Origin: Micropterix aruncella
Taxonomy: Eukaryota; Arthropoda; Insecta; Lepidoptera; Micropterigidae
DNA length: 64,000 bases
Assembly (NCBI GenBank): GCA_944548615.1
Contig: OX155955.1
Span: forward strand, 6,618,368 to 6,682,367
Direction of reading: 5' to 3'
Notes under the pieces: model-generated
Told to the model about the DNA's origin: nothing
Seen by the model: only the letters and a program-made list of their open reading frames with translations
The model's database searches: none
Shown here: piece after piece, positions 22,001 to 37,659 of the stretch
Numbering within the stretch: position 1 is the first letter of the stretch
Layout: each line of letters begins with the position of its first letter
Program-made: the position numbers and the translations under genes

Positions 22001-23164
22001 AATCTTCGTTTTGTGATTACTATAATTTACTCTTATATCATGGTATGTTCGTAGATTAGCCTACTCATATTTAAGGTAATTAGATACTAGATTAGATACA
22101 TAATATTTAAGGTAACTTTCGGTTGATGTTAGGTTTGGTTAGGTTAAGTTTGGGATGTTAGGATGTTGGAGGTTAGGAGGTTAGGTTAGGTTAGGTAAGG
22201 TTAGACTTAGGATGTTACGATGTTATGATTTTAAGTTAGGATTCTCACTTTCTTTCCGCTGATAGGTGATGTGAATGTAGGTGGTGATAATAGCAGACTT
22301 CAAAGGCTGCGCTTTACTTGCGGCATAATCACCATTATTTGGATTGACACTACGTGGGTTTCTAGTCTCTGAGTCTAGGGGACTCCTCAAGTACAAAGAA
22401 TAAAAAAATATTATCTGAGAAAAGGAAGTTAGTGATCACGTCACGCTGATTAGTCTTTGTCAGTATCATCTACTCTTTCTTTTTTCTTAACATCTAATAC
22501 TGTGTATGTAATACTTTTCTTAGCATGTAATATATCTGTCTCTCCAGTAACCTTTCATCATACTTTGTTTTCAGGTAATTTCTACCAGTCCATTCCTGCT
22601 GCTATCCTGAAGTTGTCCATCCTTTGCTCGGATCATTTCTGCTTCTTAGATGACCTGCTTATTGTCAGTTCTTGTTAGCTATGCGGTTTGCGATATTGGC
22701 GATTTGTAGTGCTTTTTTTCATACTTAATATATTTCTTTTCATTGCTCTTTGAATATCTCTAATTTTTCATGATATCTGTTATTGCAAGTTTTGGTTCAT
22801 TTATTCACTCTCAAAATGTTTTACTTTCAATGAAAATTTTATCTTTGAAAACGATACCGTTTTTTTCATAAAATTACAAACAAAAAATGTCAAAGAATAA
22901 TTTGCTCTTTGTGTCGTTTCTAAATATCCCAACGAGAACACCAATATGTAAGAGAACACTAACGAGATTTAAATTCAAAGATTTTTATTTAATGTAAACT
23001 CCAGTATTTTCTTTTCCCATTTCAGAGTAAATGAGAGGGTAATTGAAGGTACCTGGGTAATTGAAGGACCTGAGGGTACCAGGGGAGAGGGTAAACAAAA
23101 AAGAAGAAGTCGCTGAAAGTACTCATACAATGTCGCACTTATTGCAAGCAATGGGCAACAATGA
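19081..23164. other. Long AT-rich intergenic stretch
   Basis: No gene recognised. Contains poly-A/T runs, an isolated short (TTAGG)-like run (22179-22200) and a G-run at 19921. Short open frames (20013-20219, 21753-21974, 22457-22678) have no recognisable features. Confidence 0.5.
22113..22230 (+). repeat. Degenerate TTAGG-like run
   Basis: GGTTAGGTTAGGTTAGGTAAGG (near 22180) gives three TTAGG units, the insect telomere repeat, within a longer GTTAGGATGTTAGG.. degenerate tract. Too short to call telomeric; it may be chance low complexity. Confidence 0.4.
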
Positions 23165-23402
23165 GCCCGGACGCCGGCGAACTTGTCTGCGTTCAGTCAT
23201 CAACGGGTGGCGCGTTCGGACGGTCGTCGTCTCTGTGTCTCCCGGTCGCTCATTTCGATTTTCCGATCAAGCTTGCCCTTGAAGCCCCCGGCACCTCTGT
23301 AAACAACAACATCCCATTTTCCCGCCAATGAACGCGGGGAGCAATTTTGCAGTATTAATGTTTATCCTGACGCACAAATGAAGCGAGACGCTGAAACCTA
23401 AG
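23165..23402 (+). promoter_or_regulatory. CpG-rich island with Inr + DPE core-promoter match
   Basis: TCAGTC at 23193-23198 fits the arthropod initiator TCAKTY with A(+1) at 23195. GGTCGT at 23222-23227 falls at +28 to +33 and fits the DPE consensus RGWYVT exactly. The surroundings (23165-23330) are rich in CpG within AT-rich DNA. An AAG|GTAGAA donor-like site follows at 23402. No TATA box is seen. It could start a non-coding first exon on the + strand. Target gene unknown; the aminopeptidase coding start is 29 kb downstream on the same strand. Confidence 0.35.
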
Positions 23403-23456
23403 GTAGAAAATTTTGATTAATATATTTTGATTCACACATCAAGATACATAAATATT

Positions 23457-26285
<2,829 letters not shown>

Positions 26286-26460
26286 TCTCATCTCAGTGTT
26301 AATATACAGGGGTGCCTTGGGAGTTTAATCGGTTGATCGATGGTGCTATTTTTGAACTGTTTTATAACAGTTGGCTTCGAACCCATAGATCGCGGTTCGA
26401 TTCCCACCTTTATTATATATATTATTTTTGGCTTATGACGGACCATAAAAAAATAAATTA
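26286..26460 (+). mobile_element. Possible tRNA-related SINE
   Basis: ATCGCGGTTCGATTCCCACC at about 26388 carries a box B sequence (GGTTCGATTCC), and GGCTTCGAACCCATAGATC lies just before it. Box A is weak and the stems do not pair well. Confidence 0.35.
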
Positions 26461-27469
26461 AAAAAGAGGTTTTTAGAGAAAGGTGGATTATATTAGGTAT
26501 AATAATATAATAGTCCTATATAATCGATGTACGCGTGTACAAAAATAAAAAGAACAAAACATGAAAATGAGAAATATACTAGTTTCAAGTAATTATAAAT
26601 GGTTATCATTTTTCTAATCCAAGGCGACTTACTCGTAGATGCGCATTTGCCTTCCCTATATCAATTTTAATATTTGTGCGAGAAATTGTCTACTTTTTGA
26701 CAACATAGTAATCTGCTTAATCGTATCTAATCCGCGCTTACACGATCGGAAAAATCTCCTTTTGAAAGATTTATTTTTTGCAAGAAAACATAATTGTGTA
26801 TTGTCGCTGATAAATAAATACGTGAGTGAAAAAAATATATTTAATCTGATTTGAATCCAGTATTTGATCAATGGAGCGCGCTTACACGATCGGAAAAATC
26901 CTCTCTCTGTCACTCAGCACGCTCGCGCTGAAAACTTGAAATCTAAAATCTAGGCAACCATGGATGTGATGTGACATACTTTTTTAAGGCAACTTAGTAC
27001 TGTTAAGTAGGGAATAAAATAACCTTTCATTTTATAAAAAATCGATTAAATAACTAATGAGGGTATATTAATAACGCTTGCTCACCTGTTTATACCTAGT
27101 GACTAAGTGAGAAAGTAGACAACCTATATATTTCAAATTCCTTGAGTTATATTGTCTTAGCTGATGCTCGATTTTTATGAATAACAAATAGGGGAACTTG
27201 ATCAATAAAAGTTATTTAAAAATATATTATTTAACAGCATCGGTACGCGATTTTGCTAGGTAACCCATTTGCGATTTAACAATGTATATATTATCTAACA
27301 TATAATATTTATCATCGTCAAATAGGAGATAAGTTATCAATTGCGGAAACAGGTGCCGCTGCCCTAAGTATTTAAAGAGGACATTAACTATCGTTTAAAT
27401 GTTTCTGGTCCACCAGGACCCCAGATAAGTGACTTTTCATGAATCTAATTTTATATATTATTGAAAATA

Positions 27470-27472
<3 letters not shown>
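26461..27472. other. Intergenic DNA with a 23-bp direct repeat
   Basis: GCGCTTACACGATCGGAAAAATC occurs at 26734-26756 and 26878-26900, 144 bases apart. Otherwise nothing recognised. Confidence 0.6.
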
Positions 27473-28074
<602 letters not shown>

Positions 28075-28756
28075 CCGAAACTTAGACTATCAGGGATATG
28101 AAGTTTTCATAACGGTGGTGAACGATAAGGCGGATCATAATATGTTAAAATTGACGTTCGCCCGTGTCTCTTAGCTGGTTGACACTTCGTGAAATTGAAT
28201 TTTTCAATGTTTTTTCTTTTAACGTAGAGAAAATATGGGTAGGCTAGTAAAATTGGCGATTTTTTTGATGATTCGAGCGAATGGTGTTTTGAGAAATTTG
28301 ATCTTGATCGACTATTATTCTACAATTAATATAAAGATTTTTTTTGTTTATTCGGTTAAATTGAATAAATTTAAAGATTTGATAAAAAATAAAAAGTGTA
28401 TGTATGTATGTAGTACATCTGTATATTCTCAGTGTTATTGACTTGAATGAATGAGAAATAAAATGACCCTGGTATATGTTATATATAATCAGAATCTAGA
28501 AACCATTATCGTCTATTGACTCGTTTTAATCGATATTTCTCTGCGTATATCTCATAAGATATAGAAGGTTATTGGAACTTTAATTTACATAAGTAAATCC
28601 TTATCTCATTAGACCTTTATCTCACTATTCGTATACATTTTGTAGTTAAAAGTTTTGTAAAATACCTTTGTATTTTGATTATGCAATAAGATGTTTCAAA
28701 TGGTAATTATGTGTCATGAAATAAGAGATCTATAAACAAGTTAATATATTACAAGG

Positions 28757-29170
28757 AATAAAAAACACGAGTGCCGTTACAAATACTGAACTACTATATT
28801 TATAATTATTTTTATTAAGATTTTTTATGAAATATGTGTGGTTTATTTATTTATCTATAGAAAAACATATATATTTCCGGTATGTATTGTACTCAATTAG
28901 ACCTTTCATTTGACACTAAACACGATATATTTATGTTAATTTATTGAAATTTGGAGATTTGGGCATATAGACAACTACTTACTTCATATTTGGACAGTTG
29001 AGTATGATACGGGAATGACATACCTATGGATTCTAACAATACAACATATTTTTAAATCGGTTTGAGCGTTTATAAGTTATTGTGAAATAAAGAAACGGAA
29101 AACATACATAGGAGTACACAGATGAACCCTGAACACATTACATTCCTTTTTTGTTGGGGGGCAGTCGGGT
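28757..29170 (-). mobile_element. MITE D, copy 1
   Basis: On the - strand it runs from ACCCGACTGCCCCCCAACAA through GTTCAGGGTTCATCTGTG, TGTTAGAATC, TAGTGTCAAATGAAAGGTCT to GTAACGGCACTCGTG. It matches the copies at 41148-41532 and 48190-50138. Ends share an ACCCGACTGCC-like inverted terminus. No coding region. Confidence 0.75.
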
Positions 29171-29499
29171 AAAAAGAAAAAAAACCACAACTTTAAATTA
29201 AAGTAATAAAAGAACTGGATTTCTCCGTTGCAAAAGATTCCTAAAAAATGTTCTTTTATTTTGCTTCGTCTCAATAATTCCGCAGCAGCGGGGAAAGCGC
29301 GAACCATTTCAGCGAGTTATCGTCGACGTTTTCGCTGTAAACTGTTTTTCCTGTGAAATCGTTTAGCCGCGCGTAACGAGCCGAGAGTAGAGCCCAACCG
29401 AAGCACCGAAACCGAAATATTGAAAACGTATTTGTTTCGGCCGATGATTCCGTCATTAATTATATGTGCTAATAGATTGCCCGACTCCATAGTAGGATC
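29171..29499. other. Intergenic, GC-richer patch
   Basis: 29270-29450 is CpG-richer than its surroundings (..GTCGACGTTTTCGCTG.., ..CCGCGCGTAACGAGCCG..). A 61-codon - strand frame there is not recognised. Possibly part of a repeat. Confidence 0.35.
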
Positions 29500-29690
29500 T
29501 GGTAACTTTTCTGAAACGGCGAAATGCAGGTGGCGCTAATGGCATTGACGGTCAAACTAATAGCAATTTATTTGGCCATCTGTAATAACATTTACAATGA
29601 AGTTTTTTTTATAAAGGACTGATTGATTATAAAAACCCAATAATTTAACCAATGATAACAGAAAACATGATAACATAAAAAAACAATGAT
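29500..29690 (+). repeat. Unclassified dispersed repeat, copy 2 (partial)
   Basis: AACTTTTCTGAAACGGCGAA, GCAGGTGGCGCTAATGGCAT, TTTATTTGGCCAT and TGATTATAAAAACCCAATAA follow the order in the copies at 8330 and 58935. Confidence 0.7.
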
Positions 29691-30081
29691 AACATAAAAA
29701 ACAAATTGGAAGAGTTACGGAGAATAACGATCAATATCAACTTTTTGAAATTTTCAGTAATTCCATTTTTAAATTTTACTAACTATAAAAATGACGTTTT
29801 AGCAAGGGTTTGAGTGAGAAAAAATATATTTTGTCTGTAAAGCAAATTGGTTTGAGTTTCTAAAAAAATACAATTTACCTAAATTATGCCTCAGAAAAAA
29901 AGAGAAATCCATAATATAACAATAAAAATATTTGAGTTACCAAAAAAAAACCAGTTTGCTTAAATTATGCCTCAGAAAATAGTGAAAACTTGAAAAAGTC
30001 ATTGTTCATCAAAGATCACAGTTCCTTCTCAGGTCAACCGGAGGGTCATCGAGGTAGCCAACCTCTGGACATGACGGGAAA

Positions 30082-30124
30082 GAATGATCAAGGCCCACCG
30101 TCTTCGCGTGGACCTTGATCGTTC
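30082..30124. repeat. 17-bp hairpin with two mismatches
   Basis: GAATGATCAAGGCCCAC (30082-30098) and GTGGACCTTGATCGTTC (30108-30124) pair around a 9-base loop. Confidence 0.75.
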
Positions 30125-30468
30125 TTTTGGTCACGCGTTTTCTTCTCCCTAAGGGCAGACTTTGACCTTTCTTTTGAAAATCGATTCTTGCTTTGATTCA
30201 TTTGGGAACAAGCCACAAGATTGCATTAGTATCTCATTTAGGCAAAAAAAACATGACATTGATCGTTTTTCTCTTAAACATTTATACATATATGTCTGCC
30301 ACGTTGAAGGCTGCCCACGTGTTTGAACGATATAGTAATGAATTATATATATAGTCTTCTTATAATTGTAGTTATAGTAGTGAATTATGGTCTTCTTAAC
30401 CTCCACTGGTAAAAATCTCTGCAACCGCCGAAAACACAAAATTACGCCGATTAGTCGCATAATGTCAA

Positions 30469-32452
30469 TCTATACTAATATTATAAAGAGGTAATGTTTG
30501 TAAGTTTGTAAGTTTGTCTGTAGGGGGTAATCTTAAAAACTACTCATCCGACTACAAAAATTCTTTCACTAATGGAAAGCTACATTATGGAGTAGTGCTA
30601 TATTTTATTGTGATAAATATTAGTTTTCAATACAAAATCACGATATTTGTAAATCATGTCGGATAAAATGTACTGGTGATGTGCTTTATCGGCGTGCGCT
30701 TACGAAACGGTTTGGTATATTTGAAAACTATGTAAGACGAAAACTTCGGCCTCAAATAGATCTATAAAAATGTCCGCGACTGAATACATCTAACCTTTAT
30801 GTTTAAGCTACAATAAGGGCTTTTATGTTTATAAAAATAAGTAGTGCTCTCTGTTGGACTTTCGACAGTACCACTACGAAGTACCTCGAATTTCGTTAGG
30901 AGCTTCGCGCATGCAACACAGACGCCGCTCTATATAAATAGAAATGTAACTGTCCGTTTGTATTAAGCCGCTAATCTCGGAAAGATCTTCACAGATTGCT
31001 TTGAAATTTTGACAAAACCTTGCATTCCAGTAGAGTCGTGTTTCAGAATAATTGATTTATTGATAAAACAATTGTTAATTGATAAAAAAACAATTTTCAA
31101 TTGTTTCGTGTGATATTGCGTTAGAAGTATGCGGAAAACGCAACAGTAAAAATGATCCATTACCAAATAACATATAGAACCCTGCCAAATTTTGAAAATT
31201 TCGACCGCCGGTATAGCCAAATGTAGCTTTCAATGACATAATTTTTCTCGCTTAGCATTTCAATGTTTTCGATCCCAGCGTTAAATTAGAATTTCATTCA
31301 CTTTGATTTATTTTTATTTTGATTTAATTATTTCGTGAGACATTGCGTAGGAATTGAGATGTGTCATTTAACAAAGCGTCTATTTCTTGAGTATTTATAG
31401 TTTATTCTTTTATTTTATCATTGTTTTTCATGTTGGTTTTTTAAACTGTTTTTCTTATTTTTTAGTGCAATTGGCGGTCGAATTGAGCTGTGACAATTGA
31501 TTTTCAATTATATCTTAGAATTGAATATTCATAGATTTCGATTTATTTTGATTTCGATTTAATTATTTCGTGTGGCATTGCGTTGGAAATAGGTTGTATC
31601 ATTTACAATTGCATTTATTTCGTAAGGTAGATTATCATTACATATTTTCATTATTTTTAAACCCTGTATTTACTTAGCCGCCGGTCTTGAGATCTTGGTT
31701 TATTACAAATCTTGGATGTGAAAATCGACTCACTTCCCGTCATATAACCGAGAACAAATTTCGCTTACAAATATTACTTCGATGACAATGTATTATTAAC
31801 TCATCCTTACACATTGACGGACTTAAGGAAGGGGGGGGGGGGGGGCGACCTGTTTATTTCGTTAGGTGGAGCGGTCGCGTTGTACACTAACTAGCATAGA
31901 TAGAGCTTTGATATTTCGTACACATATCCCTCCAAAAAGGCCTTTAAACGTTTTTCGGAACTAGAAATATTTTTCAATTTTTAATCCTTTCATCGAATTT
32001 ATTTTCTTTTCTCAAAATACGTTGACATCACGTGGTCTATTAAAAGCCATATTTTTTTAAACGTGATTTTTTGCAGAAATGCAAATATCGAAAAGATACG
32101 GTATAAAGATACATAGCAAAAATATTAAAACTCTGCATTCGTGGTTTTAACATATGCGTGAATAGAAATTACTTTTCGGAATTATGCAAGTAGGTACTCT
32201 GTATTATAAATTACAAATTTCATTAACAAAGCTCATGTCCAATCTATTTTTATGACATTTACCTAATACATTTGTGGGTTCTAGAGTCGGCAAACCAGAC
32301 AATATCTATATCTGCGCAGACAATGGAACAACAAAAAATATTGAATATCCACAAGCATTATCAAATTCATATTAGAAACGTTTCCTGTCTCTATTCTTTC
32401 TTTTCCATATAACTAGAATAAGCCACAGCAACGCGTGGCCGGGTACAGCTAG
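30469..32452 (+). mobile_element. Composite non-autonomous Helitron
   Basis: Starts A|TCTATACTAATATTATAAAG and ends ..CGTGGCCGGGTACAGCTAG|T, the Helitron termini. The first ~380 bp match the Helitron at 17229-17989, but the 3' end is different. A second Helitron-like start, TCTATATAAATAGAAATG, lies inside at 30929. So it may be a chimera with two heads (30469-30928 plus 30929-32452). A 15-base G-run (about 31830) lies within. No Rep/helicase frame is seen. Confidence 0.8.
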
Positions 32453-34041
32453 TCCTATATAAAATTATTTTGAATAAACTTTTTTTTTCGGTCGAAATCG
32501 AAAAAATATATATCTGTTTCGAGGCCGAAACGTGGTTGTAACCGAAACTTTGATCAGCCTCTAGTCGAGAGGCGCCCTGAAAAGTCTAGAGATGTCGACA
32601 TCAAAGTCGCAACTTGCTGCTTTACGACTTGTTGACTTAACGCGTTTCAGAGTGTATGTATATAATCAGCGCACCGAGATGAATAATTAATCCGCATTTT
32701 AAGTGTTTTGCACCAGTTGCCTGGTTTGGCTGTCGGTTTTGCTGGATGAGAAACTGTTCAAACCGTACTTAGATAAAATATTAAAATTGTAAGATGAAAC
32801 AAATAAAGGTTTCTCTCGCTCCTTAACATAGTTTTTTCAATTAAATTTTGTATTTTTTTATCAAACTATGTATTATTGTGTCGAGGTATTAGGTTTTGGT
32901 TTAATAAGAGCTACTTAGGGGCGTCCACGTGAGGCGATTTTGGCGATTTTTCGACCCCCCCTCCCCTTCTGGTGAGATGTCGTGAGATTTAGCTCGATCC
33001 CCTCCTCCCCCCCCTAATCTTACGTGAGATTTATCTGTGCTCGATTGCGTTGAATTTATTTTAAAAACCTATTTTTTTAACCCAGTTTTTCGAGGCCGCG
33101 CAAGCGACCTCGAACACGTAACCAGCCGGGAGACCGGAGTAAACTGGTAGCAACTGTTAACCTTCTTCAGTTGGACCGGTTATGTAAATGATATACCACA
33201 GCTGTCATCAATCAGAATACCTAGACATATTTTAGCTAATATGATCAAATAGAGCTCCATGAGACGGTTGTATATTTTATACTTTCATTTTCAGATTTAT
33301 ACTTTCTGTAGAATCAGATTATTAATCTTATTATTATTCCAAAGACTATTTATCAGGATTTTTTCTTCTACAATAACGATGTGACTAACCTCGACATAAT
33401 CGATAGTTTCACTACGCCTAAATTTATACAATATACCAGATGGCGCGTCACTGGAGCAAGGCTAAATATGCCAAAATCCTTGGCCTCTTGAAATGAGGGA
33501 ATAGGGATTTAATAGAATATTACGACGCATGTGTTTCCCATTAATTTATGCACTAATGGATAGTGTATTTAGTATTAATATATTATGTTTGTCCGTTTGG
33601 ATACTTTGGTGGCCATGAATGAAATTCATGCTGTGCTGGTTACTGCTCTGAAATTCGACATTGCGGGAGGTATCGCAATCGTTTTAGTTTTACTCAGGGC
33701 CGGATCTAGAGTTTTTGGCGGAAAAAAATGTGCCCTCATTAAAGCGCCTTCAGCGTGGTCTGCCGGGTATACAACTATAGTATGGAACGTAACTTCGGGG
33801 AAACGTTTTTGGTAATAATTGTTAATAATTTATATTTGTTTTTGTAATAATTTATAACCTTTGATTAATGACTAGGATATGAAAAGAAAACGAATGTCAA
33901 TTTGACAGAAAATATATATAATTTGATATCCACAAACCTTAATGTTTTATGTCAGTTGAAACAGTAGTTCTAACAATGGCTTTACATTTTGTCTTTTGTT
34001 TTGACAACTTATAAATTAAGAATTAGAAATCTAAAGTAGAA
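32453..34041. other. Intergenic DNA
   Basis: No gene recognised. A pyrimidine/purine-biased patch (GACCCCCCCTCCCC.., CCCTCCTCCCCCCCC) lies at 32955-33015. A 76-codon + strand frame (33585-33815) has no recognisable motif. Confidence 0.45.
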
Positions 34042-34545
34042 TTAGAAAAACTTCATGACACACAGTTTTACATTAGGTATATATGAGTTTATTTCTGTCG
34101 GTGCCGCTGGATCTCGTACTTCATTGACGATTCGCTTCCATTCTTGAGGATTTTTTGCCACGTCTCGAGCATCCCTAGCCGAAACTCGTTGATTTTTAAG
34201 ATCGTCTTTGATGTTATTTAACCAGGTTTTCTTCGGTGCCGATCGCTGAATTCTCCGTTCTGTCGGACGGTCTCGCCAAAGAAGTTTACGTGCCAAGCGA
34301 TTATCGTTCATTCGGCAAACATGGCCGAACCATCGTAGTCGACGTTTTTGTACTTCTTCTTCGATCGTTGTTACTAGATCGCATCTTTCTCTAATGGTCT
34401 CGTTTCGAATTCGGTCGCGGAGTGAGACACCGAGAATCTGCCTCAAGCATCGCATTTGGAAGACTTCGAACTTTTTGAGGTCCGATTGTAGTAACGTCCA
34501 CGTTTCCGATCCATAAAGAAGAATGGGAAGAACCGACGTTCGGGT
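34042..34545 (-). pseudogene. LINE reverse-transcriptase C-terminus (RTE-like)
   Basis: On the - strand TSVLPILLYGSETWTLLQSD is followed by LKKFEVFQMRCLRQILGVSL, RLRWFGHVCRMNDNRLARKL and PKKTWLNNIKDDLK. LYGSETW, QMRCLR and RWFGHV are signatures of the RTE-type LINE C-terminus. The catalytic part is missing, because the element is cut at about 34545. The frame is open from there to a stop at 34042. Confidence 0.85.
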
Positions 34546-37500
34546 TTATAGGTTTATAGGTTTTATAATATAATTATGTATCTACAGTTTTCTCAATAAC
34601 ATTCAGAAAGTCATAGTTAGATTACAGATAGTTTTTCTATTTTTATAACACTTTAAAAAATACAAAAAGAGTACTTGATATTTTTTTGATATTGGTTTAT
34701 TGTTTTCTTAACTACGGTCCAAAAGTCACTTTGAAGTGCGGGGTTGCCGCCTTACTACAACCGTACACGTCGCACAGCGAGGTTGCCAAACTGTGTAGTG
34801 TTACGTTAGGGTATATTTTACTATTTTCTAAGACAAATTGGATAGAATACAATACCCTTCACATTTCGTTCACTAGTAATACGTCTGCCTAAATTAGTAG
34901 GGCGCAGAAGTATTAAACTTTTATGTAGTTGTTTATAATTCCTAAAATTCAAAAACAAAAACCCTAATTTATGCGCCCTCCAAAATTTTGCGCCCTAGGT
35001 TGTCTATATGGACGAGCCGGCCAGGGTTTTACTGCTACTTAGACTTAACCACTACAAAGACATAACCGTTTATTAACGTCGCGGCGTCCTTTTCTCAGCC
35101 TAAAAATATTGCACTACTTTCTGCATGTTAGGCAAACTTCTCCTGCAGACGCAGTATCTGCGGCAAAAAAACCATATTTGGATACTGAGAAAATGCAGCC
35201 TGCGACGTTAATTAATAGTTAAGACTAATAATTCATAACCTCATAACCCACGGCATATTGGCTAAATAACGCAATTGAATGAATGCCGACAACACGACAA
35301 TCAAGACAGAGTGCAATCAACTATCCTTAAGGGAGATGTATAAAAGTGCTTATTAAATGATGATTCATAGCACATTTCGTTAATTGTAATATGCAGGAGT
35401 TCGAAACAGTTAACTCTATTTATTTAAAAAAGAACTTTCATACGTGTCCGCACTAGTCGCCCCATGATTTATAATGGAATTCAATTATTTAGTATTTTAA
35501 ATACTATAGTTACGTCGAGTGGTTTAAAAAGTATATTAAATATAATATTATTGGGGCAATTTCTGGGCCCCAACGTAATTTCTGCCATTTTTTCTAAAAA
35601 CTTCCTCTACACACGCACGTTCGATTTCCTGAACGTTCATTAGTGTCCGATTCCTTTATTATAGGGATTAGAGCCTGCTAGTTAATAGGCGCTTAAACAA
35701 ATTATATGTTTATCTATATAATTATTGCACTTAGAAGAAGTACTAAAATGTGCTTAAAAATAGTTTTGGTATAAAAGGGTAATTTTATGTCCTGGGAAGA
35801 ATTTATACATTTCACGGTAGGTAGCCCTAATTATACTTTCTTATTAAAGTTTATTTAAGCGAACAACGCCTACATAACTTTTAAAAATAATTATAAATTC
35901 TTCCCAGAATTGTTAAATAACCCTTTTATTACTCAGCTTTATTTAATATCCGATATCTTTACTTTAGCGACTATAGCCTACTAGGTAATAGGCGCTTAAA
36001 CAAATTTGATTTATGAATTATATAAATGTACTTCGGGCATGCTCCCGAATGTGTTCAAAAACGTATTTTCTAAATACCTTTTATATAATCAGTACAATAA
36101 AAAAGAGGTGCTCAAAAACTTTGCCACGCGTACAAATAATAAAAGAACAAGGATAGACACCTCTCTCATATTTATTAACGATCTTTTCAATAACGATCAA
36201 AATTAAATTAAAACAAATTTATACAATTACAAATTAAATAAACTAACTTAATATTCTGAATCATATTTATGTGAATTCAAGTTAAACGCAGTAGTTTTAC
36301 CAATATTCAATCAAATTATAAGAATAATATGAAATAGGTATTTCAACGATATAATTAAACAGAGTCAAAATCAAAATTAAATAAGGAACCAAGTTTAATA
36401 TCAGAAATTAAATAAAATAATAAGTAGTTCAATCAATTAAAACATTTTATTAGTCATTAAAAACGCATTATAAAAAAACCCAATTAAAATCCAAAATACA
36501 ATAAAAGTTTCAGCATCCAAAAATAAATTAAACAAATAGCATTAGAAATTAAGGAATGAGAATTGCAATAAATTTAAAATTCAAATATGGTAAATAAATC
36601 AAGTCAAAATAATACCACTACTTTAAATCACATAAAATTACAATTTATCAATTAGATATGAAATTACAATTAATAATAATTTTAAATCAAATTAAAAGCA
36701 GTCGGTGGAAAACCATCAAATGTATAAAATTATCAAACATATTTTTTAAATAAATTAATACAAAAATCATTCAGCGAATAGAGATTAATTGATAATGATA
36801 ACCTTTTAAGTTATCTTTTGGATATAATTATGAAGTCCATCTATCTGCTTTATGTTCTCCAGCAGACTATTAAATAAGAATAAAATGTTATACCTATTCA
36901 TGTTCCGATATCTACTTAATAGCTAAAATTTTGCTTATTCAATGTGTTGCGGTCGTGATTATCTACGTGACTTTTTGCAGTGTCTATATTTGTAAAAACA
37001 TCACATGCCTTATCCAGTAAATATATATATATATATCGATCAGTAATATCTAATATATAGATATTATTGTATCAATGCTTAACATTTTACTATAACTTTC
37101 CCGGCCAACAAACGGTTAGGGAAATTATTGTGAACGAACAAAAATATTTTTTTGAGATGACGACGGAATATCCATTTTGAACCCCCCCCCCCCCCCCGAG
37201 ACGATTAGGACCATTTCCAGACTGAAGTATGTCTATATGCTGCTGTGTCTGTGTGTGTTTGTCTGTGTGTATTCCTCCGCGATAGCTCCCAAACGCGTCA
37301 TCCGATTGAGCTGAAATTTGGCATTCAGGCAGCATTTGATCATAACAAGAGTTGAAAAGTGTGGTTGAAATCGGTCCACCATGAAGTCATACTTCAATCT
37401 CCGCGCTAGTCATACTTCGATTTCCAAATCTTGGACTCAAAGACTTGAAATTCTCTACACAGATGCAACATTGGGCCGAACCCAATTGTGAAGGAATGAA

Positions 37501-37587
37501 TTTTGGTTTGGAATAACTCATAAATAAACGGCACAAATATTTTATAAACTTCGCCATATTTAATAAAATACTACATCATATTCGAAA
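34546..37587. other. AT-rich intergenic DNA
   Basis: Holds the small MITE at 35771-35929. The 66-codon frame at 36006-36206 (GMLPNVFKNVFSKYLLYNQY..) vaguely resembles a LINE C-terminus but is not convincing. 36200-36800 is very AT-rich. A 15-base C-run lies at 37182-37197, and 37200-37450 is unassigned. Confidence 0.45.
35771..35929. mobile_element. Small MITE with ~37-bp inverted ends
   Basis: ATAAAAGGGTAATTTTATGT..CCTGGGAAGAATTTATA (35771-35807) pairs with TATAAATTCTTCCCAGAATT..GTTAAATAACCCTTTTAT (35892-35929), with some mismatches. The flanks also share a duplicated ..TAATAGGCGCTTAAACAAATT.. (about 35683 and 35983), so a wider duplication exists. Confidence 0.7.
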
Positions 37588-37659
37588 AATACCATTTGAG
37601 GACACCAGGGGAAGAACAATGAATGTACCATTTTTCTTCATTTTAAACTGAGTATTATT

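Noticed and set aside
22180..22200. Telomere
   Set aside because: Only three TTAGG units; far too short and flanked by ordinary DNA.
36006..36206. LINE C-terminus-like frame
   Set aside because: Resemblance too weak; no RT motif or tail nearby.
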